A stretch of 64,000 nucleotides of DNA. Origin: Klebsiella pneumoniae (GTDB taxonomy: Bacteria; Myxococcota_A; UBA796; GCA-2862545). The DNA lies in the NCBI GenBank assembly GCA_945861065.1, contig CAMASI010000002.1:62001-126000 (forward strand), read 5' to 3'. The first letter of the stretch is position 1, and the number at the start of each line of letters is the position of its first letter. The translations under genes were made by a program, and so were the position numbers. Positions 27,214-36,900 of the stretch are shown here, piece by piece. The notes under the pieces were generated by a model. That model saw only the letters and a program-made list of their open reading frames with translations, was not told the DNA's origin and searched no databases.

Positions 27214-27804
27214 GTGGAACGTTGTGACCGCTGCCGCAAACCGACTGAGGTTTGTGTGTGTGACCGAATGGTGCCACTCGCGTGCACAACGCGCGTACTG
27301 GTGCTGCAACATCCGCAGGAGGCCGACCACCTCCTCGGGACCGTTCCGCTGCTCGAAGGAAGCCTTCCAGTGACGATGCGGGTAGGCCTGTCGTGGTCGA
27401 GTTTGACCACAGCGTTGGGCGAGACGGTGGACCCAGGCCGGTGGGGCGTGTTGTTCCCCGATCGCGAGCACGTCGGCATCATCGACCGAAAGGGAGAACC
27501 CGTGAAACGGCGACTCCAGGGCATTGTTGTCCTCGACGGCACGTGGACGCAGGCAAAGACGCTGTGGTGGCGCAATGCATGGCTGCTCAAGTTGGCGCGA
27601 GTGTCGCTGCGCCCGACAGCACCCTCGATTTACGGCCGACTTCGCCGTGAGCCCAGTCCCACCCACACCTCCACGTTGGAGGCGGTTGCGTTGGCATTTG
27701 AAGCGATCCGCGAGCCTCCCGAGACCTCCGAGGGGCTCCGCCGGCTCATGAGAACCCTGGCGCAGCGCATTCGCGACGCAAAACGCGCCGAAGTTGGGCA
27801 GTGA
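27214..27804 (+). CDS. DTW-domain tRNA-uridine aminocarboxypropyltransferase
   Basis: 196 aa. A Cys cluster at the start (CDRCRKPTEVCVC) and the family core VVLDGTWTQAKTLW with RPTAPSIYGRLRREP...STLEAV match the DTW (TapT/YfiP) family, which installs acp3U in tRNA from S-adenosylmethionine. Length is typical. GTG 27214 is the start that keeps the Cys cluster; the ribosome site is weak. Its stop overlaps the start of the M19 dipeptidase gene (GTGA). Confidence 0.9.
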   Translation: MERCDRCRKPTEVCVCDRMVPLACTTRVLVLQHPQEADHLLGTVPLLEGSLPVTMRVGLSWSSLTTALGETVDPGRWGVLFPDREHVGIIDRKGEPVKRRLQGIVVLDGTWTQAKTLWWRNAWLLKLARVSLRPTAPSIYGRLRREPSPTHTSTLEAVALAFEAIREPPETSEGLRRLMRTLAQRIRDAKRAEVGQ

Positions 27805-28856
27805 ACGACTTCGCCGCCGAGCGACAATGGCTCGAAGCGGCAGAGGTTTTTGACACCCACATCGATACCGATATTCCGGCGCGTTTGTGGGGTCGGGACC
27901 CACGGCGTGAGGGGCGCTTAGGCCGCTGGACGCCTTTTTTCGGACATACGGACTGGCCGCGCCTTCACCGGGGTGGTTTTGACGGCGCTGCCTACGACCT
28001 CGCCACGTGGCCATTCCGAGGCGCCGGAGGGCGGCTCGCCGCATTGTTTGCCAATGTGGCGCGGGTGAAGGCGTTGGCCGCGGCGTCGCCCCTTGTGGCC
28101 GTCGTAAACTCGATGCCCGAACATCGGGCGGCCCGCGCAAAAGGCCAAGTGGCGTTGTGGCTGGCTGTACAGGGCGGAAACGCGTTGTCAGCCAATCCCT
28201 CGGCGCTGGACGGTCCTCTCGGCGCGGCCATCCACCGGATCACGCTCGTTCACTTGATGTCCTCTGACATCGGCGGCACCAGCTCTCCGACTGGCAGCGA
28301 CACCGGCCTGACGCAGCTCGGTCTGTCGCTGATGGCAGCGTGTCATCGGAACCGGGTGCTTGTCGACCTCGCTCATGCCGGCAAACGCACGTTCTGGGAC
28401 GCGATCGCCGCCCATGATACGAAGTTCCCACCCGTAGTCACGCATACCGGGGTCAACGGCGCCTACCGATCCTGGCGCAACCTCGATGACGACCAGATCG
28501 TCGCGATCGCCGACCGCGGCGGATTCGTGTCCGTCATCTTGCATTCCGGTTTCCTCAGAGCCTTTCCCAAACTCGCCACCAGTGACGATGTCGCACGGCA
28601 TCTAGAACACGTGGTGCAGGTAGGCGGCGAGGACGTCGTCGCCTTCGGTTCCGACTGGGACGGATTCATTCTTCCGCCGTCCGACCTGCCGGATTGCCTG
28701 TCGATGCCGACGCTGCTTCGCACCCTGAGGCGCCGAAACTGGACCGAGCAGCGAATCGAGAAAATGCTCGGACTCAATGTGAAACGTGTGCTCACCGCCC
28801 TTCGACCGGACCCAATCACTACTCCTGGTTCCGCGCCAATGCCCGCCGTCCGGTGA
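27801..28856 (+). CDS. Membrane dipeptidase, M19 family
   Basis: 351 aa. Metal-site and core segments of M19 renal-dipeptidase-like enzymes are present: FDTHIDTD near the N-terminus, HRITLVHL, VDLAHAGKRTFWDA, VVTHTGVNGAY and FGSDWDGF. These are binuclear zinc enzymes cleaving dipeptides, including D-amino-acid-containing ones. No signal peptide is visible, unlike many bacterial relatives, so it may be cytoplasmic. Start GTG 27801 overlaps the preceding stop. Its 3' end overlaps the convergent gene by 38 bases. Confidence 0.92.
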   Translation: MNDFAAERQWLEAAEVFDTHIDTDIPARLWGRDPRREGRLGRWTPFFGHTDWPRLHRGGFDGAAYDLATWPFRGAGGRLAALFANVARVKALAAASPLVAVVNSMPEHRAARAKGQVALWLAVQGGNALSANPSALDGPLGAAIHRITLVHLMSSDIGGTSSPTGSDTGLTQLGLSLMAACHRNRVLVDLAHAGKRTFWDAIAAHDTKFPPVVTHTGVNGAYRSWRNLDDDQIVAIADRGGFVSVILHSGFLRAFPKLATSDDVARHLEHVVQVGGEDVVAFGSDWDGFILPPSDLPDCLSMPTLLRTLRRRNWTEQRIEKMLGLNVKRVLTALRPDPITTPGSAPMPAVR

Positions 28857-29721
28857 TCTGGTTGATTGCAGTCACAATGGCCAACGAGCCCAAGGAACCA
28901 ATGACGGCGCCTTCGGCCGCATCGTCCGTCGCTGCGCCAGTCACGTAGGCGAACCCGATCACCGCGGGCACCGCCGTCACCCAAGCGACAGCCGCGTGGC
29001 CAGGGTCTCCTAGCCGTCCGGCGACGAAGCCGGGAATTGGGATGAAGGCCGCGCTGTCGACCCGTTTTTCAGTCCAGTCACTCGCGTTTCGCTGTGCAAA
29101 AGCATTGGCCGGAGGCACGACGACGACGACGGGCGGCGGAGGTGGCGGCGCCAACGTGACGGGAGGTGGGGCGGGACTGGCACGTAGCCCGAGCACATCG
29201 TGCGCCGTGGCCCACAAACTCGCGTCATCGGTGGCAAGGAGCGCATGGCGACGGGCCGGCGACGCTTCAGAGACGCGCGCCTCGATGACGACACCGGGTC
29301 CCGACTCGGCCACCGAAACGAACCAAGCCCACTCGCCGGCGGGCATCTCTCGGGCCAAACAGTCCAAAGCTTCGCCACAGCGGGCAGCCACGTCGGACGA
29401 CATCAATTTGTCCACGGTGACGAGTTCGGTGTTCGGCAAGAAATCGAAATGCCGCGCCAAACGTTCTGCCAGCTCTCCGTTGCCCAGGACGACGACGGAC
29501 CACGCAGGTGCGGCCGCGAACGCTTCGGGTTCAACTGGCGTCATCCCCGCAATTTCGTCGTAGGTGACGATCGCGGTGCCTTGCGCCAGTTCGAGTTCCA
29601 ACCCTTCAGGCGTCTGCCCAATGATCCGCGCGTACAGGGTGCGGCCGTCCGCCACCTGGAGGCGCCGGAACTGCTGAGCGTCAGAAGCGGCCGCGAGACC
29701 CACGAGAATTGGCCAAATCAC
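28819..29721 (-). CDS. Exported protein of unknown function with Pro-rich linker and TM tail
   Basis: 300 aa from GTG 29721, which overlaps the stop of the upstream lipoprotein gene (GTGA). A short signal MIWPILVGLAAASDA precedes a strand-rich region (RRLQVADGRTLYARI) and a globular domain containing LDCLAREMPAGEWAWFVSV. A Pro/Val linker (about 190-215) leads to a C-terminal part with two hydrophobic segments. Possibly a periplasmic domain tethered to the membrane. No family recognised. Confidence 0.75.
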   Translation of the reverse strand: MIWPILVGLAAASDAQQFRRLQVADGRTLYARIIGQTPEGLELELAQGTAIVTYDEIAGMTPVEPEAFAAAPAWSVVVLGNGELAERLARHFDFLPNTELVTVDKLMSSDVAARCGEALDCLAREMPAGEWAWFVSVAESGPGVVIEARVSEASPARRHALLATDDASLWATAHDVLGLRASPAPPPVTLAPPPPPPVVVVVPPANAFAQRNASDWTEKRVDSAAFIPIPGFVAGRLGDPGHAAVAWVTAVPAVIGFAYVTGAATDDAAEGAVIGSLGSLAIVTAINQITGRRALARNQE

Positions 29722-30428
29722 AGGCTCACCGGGGGCAACGGACACAACGCGCCGTCACCCGGAGCGCTGTCTACGACCGACAACCATAAGTGGTACGAAA
29801 CGAATCGCGTAGCGTCGATGGGATTCCAACCGGCAAGCTGCACGTCCCACGCACCCGCTTCGAGCCGCTTGTGCCAATCCATCTGTCCCTCGTACCCGTT
29901 GAGACCCAGGGGCTCCCCGCCGTTGTCCACTGGGGCCTGCGGCAAGTCGCAGCCGTCCAAAGGGAAGAGGAGCAGGTCAAACGCAACGTCGTCGGCCGCC
30001 GACAGAACCACGGACGCACAAAACGTGCCGCGCTCGAGGTCCAGCACCACGTTGTCCACGTCGGCCACATAGTCTCCGTCCACCGGCGAACGGCCATTTC
30101 CCGACCCGCAACCGTCCTTAGACGGAAGGGTCGGCACTGCATCGAGGTCGAATCCGATGCCGGCGAGTTCGCCTTCGAAGTGAAGGCCGTCGTTGACCTT
30201 GAGCGCCAAGCGCTGCACACCCTCGCCCCCGGGAATGGGATCCGGCTCGTAGAGTACGGCGTCCGCCCACGTCACGTCGAACAGCGTCGCCACGTCCACC
30301 GTGCTGGGCAAGACGTCGCCCGTCGCTGGCAGGTTGGACGCACGCGGCCATTGCGAACATCCAGAAGCCAGTAGGGCGATGGCAAGGACGGCCAGCCGGT
30401 TCAGGTCTGTCGAAGTTTGGAGCTGCAT
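29718..30428 (-). CDS. Putative lipoprotein, unknown function
   Basis: 236 aa. The signal MQLQTSTDLNRLAVLAIALLASGC is of normal length and ends in a clear lipobox (LASGC, Cys 24). The mature part is acidic and strand-rich with three further Cys and segments such as VVLDLERGTFCASVVLS. No family recognised. First gene of a two-gene minus-strand unit, coupled by a GTGA overlap to the next gene. ATG 30428 has AGGCGA upstream. Confidence 0.75.
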   Translation of the reverse strand: MQLQTSTDLNRLAVLAIALLASGCSQWPRASNLPATGDVLPSTVDVATLFDVTWADAVLYEPDPIPGGEGVQRLALKVNDGLHFEGELAGIGFDLDAVPTLPSKDGCGSGNGRSPVDGDYVADVDNVVLDLERGTFCASVVLSAADDVAFDLLLFPLDGCDLPQAPVDNGGEPLGLNGYEGQMDWHKRLEAGAWDVQLAGWNPIDATRFVSYHLWLSVVDSAPGDGALCPLPPVSL

Positions 30429-30498
30429 ACGTTCGCCTGTTTACCACGTCGACGGGTGGGGTGGTCGCGTTAGGCGCGGCGGCGCACACGGAGCGTTC

Positions 30499-31182
30499 GT
30501 GGCTGGCCCAGAAGACGACGACCTTTCCCTCAAACCCGCCGATGCGGGGCTGATCTTTCGGGCCGAGGTTGCAGTGACCAACTTCGGTCTCACGTACTGG
30601 CGACATATGCTTGTCATCGTTGTCCTCGGCCTACTCGGAACGTTGGTGCTTGGGCAGTACCGGAACTGGCGGATCGCGAGCGAACGCAAAGGAAGCGCAG
30701 ACGTTGCCGCTGCCTTGACCACGCTGGATACCACATCAGAACCCGACGAAGCGGCGTTGAAAGCTACGGCCCAGGCTGTTCAGACTGCCGCCTTGGGCCT
30801 GGGTGGCTCGGCGCGGGTCGCAGGCCTGCTTCAGTCGGCCGAACTGTTCCGTTTGGGGGGAGACAACGCAGGGCGTAGGGCATCCCTGACTGCCGCTGGT
30901 GAACCCAGTGGTGTGCTCGGCTACTCAGTGGCGAGCGGGCTGGCGGCGGTCGATCTGGAGGACGCCAAGGTGGACGAGGCGCTCGCTCGCTACGTCGCAT
31001 TCGGTCAGTCGTCGGACCCATTTATCGCCCAACAAGCGCATTGGGACCAGGCGCTTGTGCTCGAGTCACTCGGCCGCAAAGCAGAGGCCAAGGTCGTGTG
31101 GGAAGCATGGCTCGCAGCTTGGCCCGAGGCCGCACGGTCATTGGACGTGCGGGAGCGCCTTGAGCGGTTGGCGATTCCGTGA
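30499..31182 (+). CDS. YfgM-like membrane-anchored TPR protein
   Basis: 227 aa. A short cytoplasmic N-terminus, one membrane helix (about 37-55, MLVIVVLGLLGTLVLGQY) and a C-terminal helical-repeat domain form the layout of YfgM, the periplasmic-chaperone ancillary subunit linked to SecYEG in E. coli. The repeat part is Ala-rich and TPR-like. GTG 30499 has GGAG 5 bases upstream; the longer frame overlaps the divergent lipoprotein gene. Its stop overlaps the BamB-like gene, reproducing the yfgM/bamB neighbourhood of gammaproteobacteria. The YfgM assignment rests on layout and context. Confidence 0.7.
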   Translation: MAGPEDDDLSLKPADAGLIFRAEVAVTNFGLTYWRHMLVIVVLGLLGTLVLGQYRNWRIASERKGSADVAAALTTLDTTSEPDEAALKATAQAVQTAALGLGGSARVAGLLQSAELFRLGGDNAGRRASLTAAGEPSGVLGYSVASGLAAVDLEDAKVDEALARYVAFGQSSDPFIAQQAHWDQALVLESLGRKAEAKVVWEAWLAAWPEAARSLDVRERLERLAIP

Positions 31183-32324
31183 TCATCGCCGTGCTCGTTC
31201 CCCTGGCGATGGCGTTGGACGGCCACGGCGCCGCCTACCTCGCGTGGCGCGTGCCGTTGCCGGGCGAGCCTCTCAACGCGGCGAACCACGCTGAGCGCTC
31301 AGGACCCGTCATCGTGGGCGACGACATCTTGGTCGGAGCTGCTGGAGGCACCGCCCTGTTTGCGCTGTCGAGGTCTGACGGGTCGCTTCGACGTCAGTAT
31401 CCGGCCCATGCCTCTGTGGAATCATCCCCTGTCGTAGAGGGCTCTCGGCTGTGGTTCGGTGACAGCGCCGGAACGACGTGGTGCTACGAAGTGCTCACCG
31501 CGACGCCGTGTTGGAAAGAGCCCCATCGCGGCGGCGCACCCGTGTTGTCTGCACCACTGATCGTCAACGACGTCGTGATTGTCACCGACGTCGATGACCT
31601 CGTGGTCGGACTGGGCGCGGCCGATGGTGCGTTGCGTTGGCGTTTTCAGCCGACCGCTCCGCAAATCCGAGAGGCCGAACTCACGCTCTACGCTCGCCCG
31701 TCTGCGGTACTCATCGGCGATCAGGTGGTCGTCGGGTTCAGTGACGGGTCTGTCGTAGGATTGGACCCGACGTTCGGAGACGAGGTTTGGACGCGCCGGG
31801 TCGGGGAGGGGAGGTATCCGGACGTCGTGGCGGAAGCCGTCACCGTGGGGTCCGACATCATCGTCTCTGGTTTCTATGAGCCCCTCGTCGCCATTGATCG
31901 AGGCGGACACACCGTCCGTTGGCGTGTCGACGCTGGCGCCAGCGCCCGTGTCGCGGTGGTGGGAAGCGGCCTCGCCGCGGGCGTCCTGCACCCAGGTGTG
32001 GACGGTGTTCTCCGCCGCGTTGCTGCGCTGACCGGGGCAGTGACCTGGACCTGGGACAGCGGGACGGGTGGCTCGCTGTCGGCACCGCTATTGACGCCGT
32101 CGGGCGCCTACGTAGCTTCATCGTCCGGCGGATTGTTCCTGATCGACGTAGACACCGGCGCTGAGTTGTGGCGCTACGTGGGCGACGAAATCTGGACGGG
32201 CGTCACGGCCGCACTCGCCGCGGAGGGCGACCAACTGCTCGTCGTGACGAACGCGGGCTACCTTTACAGTTTTGGACTGCCGCAACGCCCGCACAAGGGC
32301 GAAACCCAGGTCACGGCTCCGTAA
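31179..32324 (+). CDS. PQQ-like beta-propeller protein, BamB-like
   Basis: 381 aa. A short signal (MIIAVLVPLAMALDG) precedes repeats of the PQQ-propeller type: PVIVGDDILVGAAGGTALFAL, SSPVVEGSRLWFGDSAG, SAPLIVNDVVIVTDVDD, DGALRWRF and GSLSAPLLTPSGAYV. This is the fold of the BamB outer-membrane assembly lipoprotein, but no lipobox Cys is present. Start GTG 31179 overlaps the YfgM-like stop. The context supports a periplasmic envelope-assembly role. Its end overlaps the convergent motB by 14 bases. Confidence 0.8.
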   Translation: MIIAVLVPLAMALDGHGAAYLAWRVPLPGEPLNAANHAERSGPVIVGDDILVGAAGGTALFALSRSDGSLRRQYPAHASVESSPVVEGSRLWFGDSAGTTWCYEVLTATPCWKEPHRGGAPVLSAPLIVNDVVIVTDVDDLVVGLGAADGALRWRFQPTAPQIREAELTLYARPSAVLIGDQVVVGFSDGSVVGLDPTFGDEVWTRRVGEGRYPDVVAEAVTVGSDIIVSGFYEPLVAIDRGGHTVRWRVDAGASARVAVVGSGLAAGVLHPGVDGVLRRVAALTGAVTWTWDSGTGGSLSAPLLTPSGAYVASSSGGLFLIDVDTGAELWRYVGDEIWTGVTAALAAEGDQLLVVTNAGYLYSFGLPQRPHKGETQVTAP

Positions 32325-33048
32325 TCTGGCCTGCTTCCAGCGCGGCCGAAGCGGCCGACGCTTGTGAAGCATCGTCGAAGCGCAGGGCGATGGTGAAGGC
32401 CCTGGCATTGGGATCCACCCCCAGCGTGACGTGCGCGCTTGCTTCCAACATTTCTGGGTTCATTCCCTGACCGACGAGGTAGCGCACCGCGGCCGTCGCA
32501 CGTGCGCTTGCCAAATCCCAGTTGTCGAACCAGGCGGAATGGCCCACGAGTGGCGCTGCGTCGGCATGTCCGATGACCTGAACCTTGGCCTCCACGCCGT
32601 CCAATGCCGTGGCCAGCCTCGCCAAGTAACCAAACGCACTCGGGTGCAGTTCCGCCGACGCAGGCGCGAAATGGTGCCGAGTGGGCGGCGTCAGCGTGAG
32701 ATCCTGTTCCACAAAACCGATCTGAACCGTGTGATCGGTCAGGCTGCCGTCGAGTGTGCGTTTCGTCGTCTCGGCGAACGGGTCGGAGACGACGTCCACA
32801 GAAAAGGTGTGATTGTCGAGAAACCCCTTGCTGTCCTCCATCTGCAACCAATCTCGCATCATTTGCGGCAATGACTTGGAGAAGGCGTCTTCAATGCCTT
32901 CCTCCACAGCCTTGGCTTTGGTCGGGTCGGTTTGATTCGTGGCGTACATCACCACGAAGAACGCGAAGAGCAAGGTGATGAAGTCGGCGTAGGAGACCAG
33001 CCATCGCTCATGATTCTCATGTTCTTCATGCTTCGGCTTGCGGCTCAC
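32311..33048 (-). CDS. motB: Flagellar stator protein MotB
   Basis: 245 aa. After a charged N-terminus comes the single membrane helix with the proton- or sodium-binding Asp in SYADFITLLFAFFVVMYA, a plug-like segment, and an OmpA-type peptidoglycan-binding domain (about 120-235) with VIGHADAAPLVG and DLASARATAAVRYL. GTG 33048 overlaps the motA stop (GTGA), so the stator subunits are coupled. A normal-length MotB. The ion used cannot be told from this sequence alone. Confidence 0.95.
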   Translation of the reverse strand: MSRKPKHEEHENHERWLVSYADFITLLFAFFVVMYATNQTDPTKAKAVEEGIEDAFSKSLPQMMRDWLQMEDSKGFLDNHTFSVDVVSDPFAETTKRTLDGSLTDHTVQIGFVEQDLTLTPPTRHHFAPASAELHPSAFGYLARLATALDGVEAKVQVIGHADAAPLVGHSAWFDNWDLASARATAAVRYLVGQGMNPEMLEASAHVTLGVDPNARAFTIALRFDDASQASAASAALEAGQITEP

Positions 33049-33815
33049 GCAACCGCCTTCTTGGTGCCGCCATGGGCGTCGATGTAGGGCGACAGGGCCT
33101 CTTCCAGGTGGCGCGGGTTTTCACCAGCTGCGATGATTTCAATGCCGGTGAGAATCATCTGTTTTCCTGCCGCGTCTTCACTCACGATTTTCTTCAGGCG
33201 CATTCCGATAGGCAAGGCGATGAGGTTCGCGATTCCTACGCCGTACACGGTGGCCACGAACGCCACCGCGATACCGCCGCCGAGCGCGCTCGGATCGGAC
33301 AAGTTGTGCATGACGTGAATAAGGCCCAGGACCGCGCCGATGATTCCGATGGTCGGGGCAAAACCGCCTGCCGTCTCCAATACTTTTCCGGCGCGACCGT
33401 ATTCGTGTTCGTACACTTCGATATCAAGCTCGAGCAACTTCACGACCTGGGCAGGAGGCGTGCCATCCACCAACAAGCGTAGGCCGCGGCGAAGAAAGGG
33501 ATTTTCGATCGTGGGGAGTTTGGATTCCAACGCCAACAGACCGTCTTTCCGCGCATCCGCAGCCAGAGACACCATTTGTTCCATCACGTGATGGGTATCG
33601 ATGCCGTTTTTCTTGATGAGGCGAGGCAACAGACGCTTGAGGGCCCCGAGTTCGCTGTTCGTCGAGGCCAACCACGTCGCAGACACCGTGCCGCCAAGCA
33701 CGATCAACGCGGCGGTAGGCTGCACGAGCGCGTCAAAGCTACCGCCTTCGAGCGCGTTTCCACCGACGATGGACCCGAGCCCAAGCGCCAACGCGATGAA
33801 CGGAATCGGGTCCAT
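33045..33815 (-). CDS. motA: Flagellar stator protein MotA
   Basis: 256 aa with four hydrophobic segments. The third/fourth helix region GGFAPTIGIIGAVLGLIHVM contains the conserved Pro, and the cytoplasmic loop has LRRGLRLLVDG. This short form is of the PomA/MotP-like type. ATG 33815 follows GGAGG with 8 bases spacing. It pairs with motB to form the stator that drives rotation. The 116-base gap upstream separates it from the divergent tricorn-like gene. Confidence 0.95.
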   Translation of the reverse strand: MDPIPFIALALGLGSIVGGNALEGGSFDALVQPTAALIVLGGTVSATWLASTNSELGALKRLLPRLIKKNGIDTHHVMEQMVSLAADARKDGLLALESKLPTIENPFLRRGLRLLVDGTPPAQVVKLLELDIEVYEHEYGRAGKVLETAGGFAPTIGIIGAVLGLIHVMHNLSDPSALGGGIAVAFVATVYGVGIANLIALPIGMRLKKIVSEDAAGKQMILTGIEIIAAGENPRHLEEALSPYIDAHGGTKKAVA

Positions 33816-33847
33816 GGAAACGACCTCCGATAGCCTCTCGGATCAAT

Positions 33848-33873
33848 CAGTCGGCCTTTCAGCGCCGAGTCAA
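33848..33873 (-). promoter_or_regulatory. Weak promoter-like match upstream of motA
   Basis: On the minus strand TTGACTCG, 10 bases and GCCGACTG lie about 35-60 bases before the motA start. This resembles the bipartite element found upstream of flgE and fliN, but with a 10-base spacer and more mismatches. It is a suggestion only. Confidence 0.2.
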
Positions 33874-33931
33874 GCGTTGGCGCTTGCGGCGCCGCTCCGA
33901 CCCGGTTCAATGGCGAAACCCGAGGCCTGAG

Positions 33932-36900
33932 ATGATGTGGTTGTGCCTGCTTTCTGCGTCCATGGCCGGTACGGCTGCCTGGGTTCGATTCCCAGCTCTA
34001 CGCGGCGCCGACGTCGTGTTCACGGCGGAAGGTGACCTGTGGCGGGTGCCGGTCGAGGGTGGCCTTGCGCGCCGACTCACGAGCCATCCGGGCCAAGAAA
34101 CCAACGCCGCGATCAGCCCGGATGGAAAACTCGTCGCTTTTACCGCCGAGTACGAAGGTCCGGCTGAGGTCTACGTCGTGCCCATCGGCGGTGATCTGCC
34201 GAAAAGGCTGACCTATGACGGCGACCGCGCTGTGGTACGCGGCTTCTTGCCAGACGGACGCGTATTGTACACGACGCGTCGATTCAGTACGCTGCCCGAC
34301 TGGCAACTCGTCGCCGTCCACCCGATCACAGGCGTCAAGGAGCGCCTACCGCTTGCGCAGGCCTCCGATGCCGTTGCGGACGGGGCCGGCAACCTGTTTT
34401 TCACGCGGCTCGAGTTTCAGGGAAGCCACACACGTCGCTACCGGGGCGGCACCGCGCAGAATTTGTGGCGGTGGGCTCCGGGGTCCGAAGCGGTGCCGCT
34501 GATGCCCGACTTCGCCGGCACGAGCAAAGCGCCGATGCTTCAAGGCGGCCGGCTATTTTTCGTATCGGACCGAGATGGCGCCATGAATCTGTGGTCCATG
34601 ACGCTCGACGCAAAAGAATCAAAACAGCACACGTTTCATAAGACCTTCGACGTTCGATCCCCGTCGATGGACAACGGGAGGATCGCCTACCAATTGGGCG
34701 CCGACCTGCACGTGTTCACGGTCGCTGATGGCACCGACCGGGTCGTGCCGGTGACCCTGGCCTCCGACCTCGACCAACTGCGCGAGAAGTGGGTGACGGA
34801 TCCGATGGCGTGGACCAGCGCCATCACCTTGTCGCCATCGGGCGATCGCGTCGCGCTGACCGCGCGCGGCCTCGTCTTCACGGCCCCAGTCGAGCCCGGG
34901 CGGATCGTGCAAGCCACACATACGAGCGGAACTCGATGGCGCGACGCCACGTTCTTGCCCGACGGCGGACTCGTGGCCCTGGGCGACACCACAGGGGAAT
35001 TCGAGTTGTACAGCATGCCGGCCGACGGCATGACCGCCCCGAAGCGGATCACGGGGAATGGCGACGTTTTGCGTTCCAAGCCCGTCGTTGCGCCTCAGGG
35101 CAACCGGGCAGCTTGGACCGACAACGACCGGTCCTTGTGGGTCGTGGACCTCAGCACGGGGCTGACAACGTTGGTCGAGCACAATGACAGCGCAGCGCCT
35201 CAGGACTTGGTGTGGTCCCCGGATGGCCAATGGCTGGCCTACGCCTCTGCCGCGCCCGATAGTTATCTGGTCATTCGGTTGTGGTCGCCGGCAGCACCCA
35301 CCCCAATCGATGTCACGTCGGACCGGGTCACGTCCTACAGCCCCGCCTGGGACGCCTCGGGAGACATCCTCTACTTTGTGTCAGACCGCGACCTTCAGTC
35401 GGTCGTGGGCAGCCCGTGGGGCTGGTGGCAGCCCGAGCCCTACCTGAATGAGACTTCCGGCATCTATGGGCTTCGTTTGCGCCCCGATGTGGTGTGGCCG
35501 TGGCGTTTTCGGACGGAGCTGGAACCGAAGGTTGACGGGGATGAGGGCGAAAAGGACGACAACGGAGGCAAGGGCGACAAGAAGAAAGACAAAAAGAAGA
35601 AGGCGGACGAGCCTATCAAGCCTGTAGTCATCGCGTTCGATGGCCTGATCGGGCGTTTGGACCGTGTTCCCATCGGACGAGGCAACTTCCAAGGGCTTGA
35701 GGCCGGAAAGGACCTCCTCTTCTTCAATGACGTGACAGTCGGGAGCGAGGATGTGCCCCTCAAAGCGGTCAAGGTCGGACCGCGTCCCGAGGTCGAGACG
35801 CTTCTCGAGTCTGTGAACACTTGGATGCTGTCCGGCGACAGAAACAAACTCTTGTTTCAGGACGATGACGGACTTTTCGTCGTGGACGCCGACACGTCGG
35901 TGCCGGAAGAACGCGAGGACCACAAAGTGGACCTCAACGGCTGGGCGCTTTCTACGACCCCTCGGGACGAGTGGCGTCAGATGGTTCGCGACGCGTGGCG
36001 GATGGAGCGAGACTTCTTCTACGACCCTGAGCTTCACGGCGTGGACTGGCAGGCGCAGCTTGACCGCTTCTTGCCGCTGGCGGACCGCGTGACCGACCGC
36101 GCCGAGTTGTCGGACTTGCTGTCCCAGATGGTGGGAGAGTTGTCCGCCTTACACATCTTTGTGTTCGGAGGCGACCACCGAACGGGGCGCGATCACGTAG
36201 AGATAGGCGCCTTAGGTGCGGAACTCGCGTACCAACCGGGGGCCGGCGGTTGGCGGGTCGTGCACGCCTACCGGACCGACCCTGACTACCCCGACGACCG
36301 GGGACCGTTGGAGCGTGAGGGCGTGAACGTACAGCCCGGCGACATAATCACGTCGATCAACGGCCAACCCGTTGAGGCCGTTGCCGATCTCGGTGTGTTG
36401 CTTCGAGGCACCGTCGGCCAGCAAGTACGATTGGGTCTCAGGCGCGGCAAGGACATTCGGGAGGCCATCGTCGTTCCGGTCTCGCAAGGAGGGGAGGCCA
36501 ACCTGCGCTACCACGATTGGGAGATCAGCCGTCGCACCCTCGTCGAGGAGCGAGGCAAACAGCGGATCGGGTACGTGCACTTGCGGGCGATGGGGCAGAG
36601 CAATTGGACCGAATTCGTTCGCGGTTTTTACCCGGTGTTCAACCGCGAGGGGCTCATCATCGACGTTCGCCATAACCGCGGCGGCAACATCGACTCTTGG
36701 GTCATCGAGAAGCTGCTCAGGAAGGCGTGGATGTACTGGCAGGCGCGAGGCGACGCCCCTACGTGGAACATGCAGTACGCATTTCGTGGTCACATCGTCG
36801 TGCTGACCGACGCACACACCGCGTCGGACGGCGAAGCCTTTGCGGAAGGCGTCAAACGTCTCGACCTTGGCCATGTGCTCGGGACGCGTACCTGGGGTGG

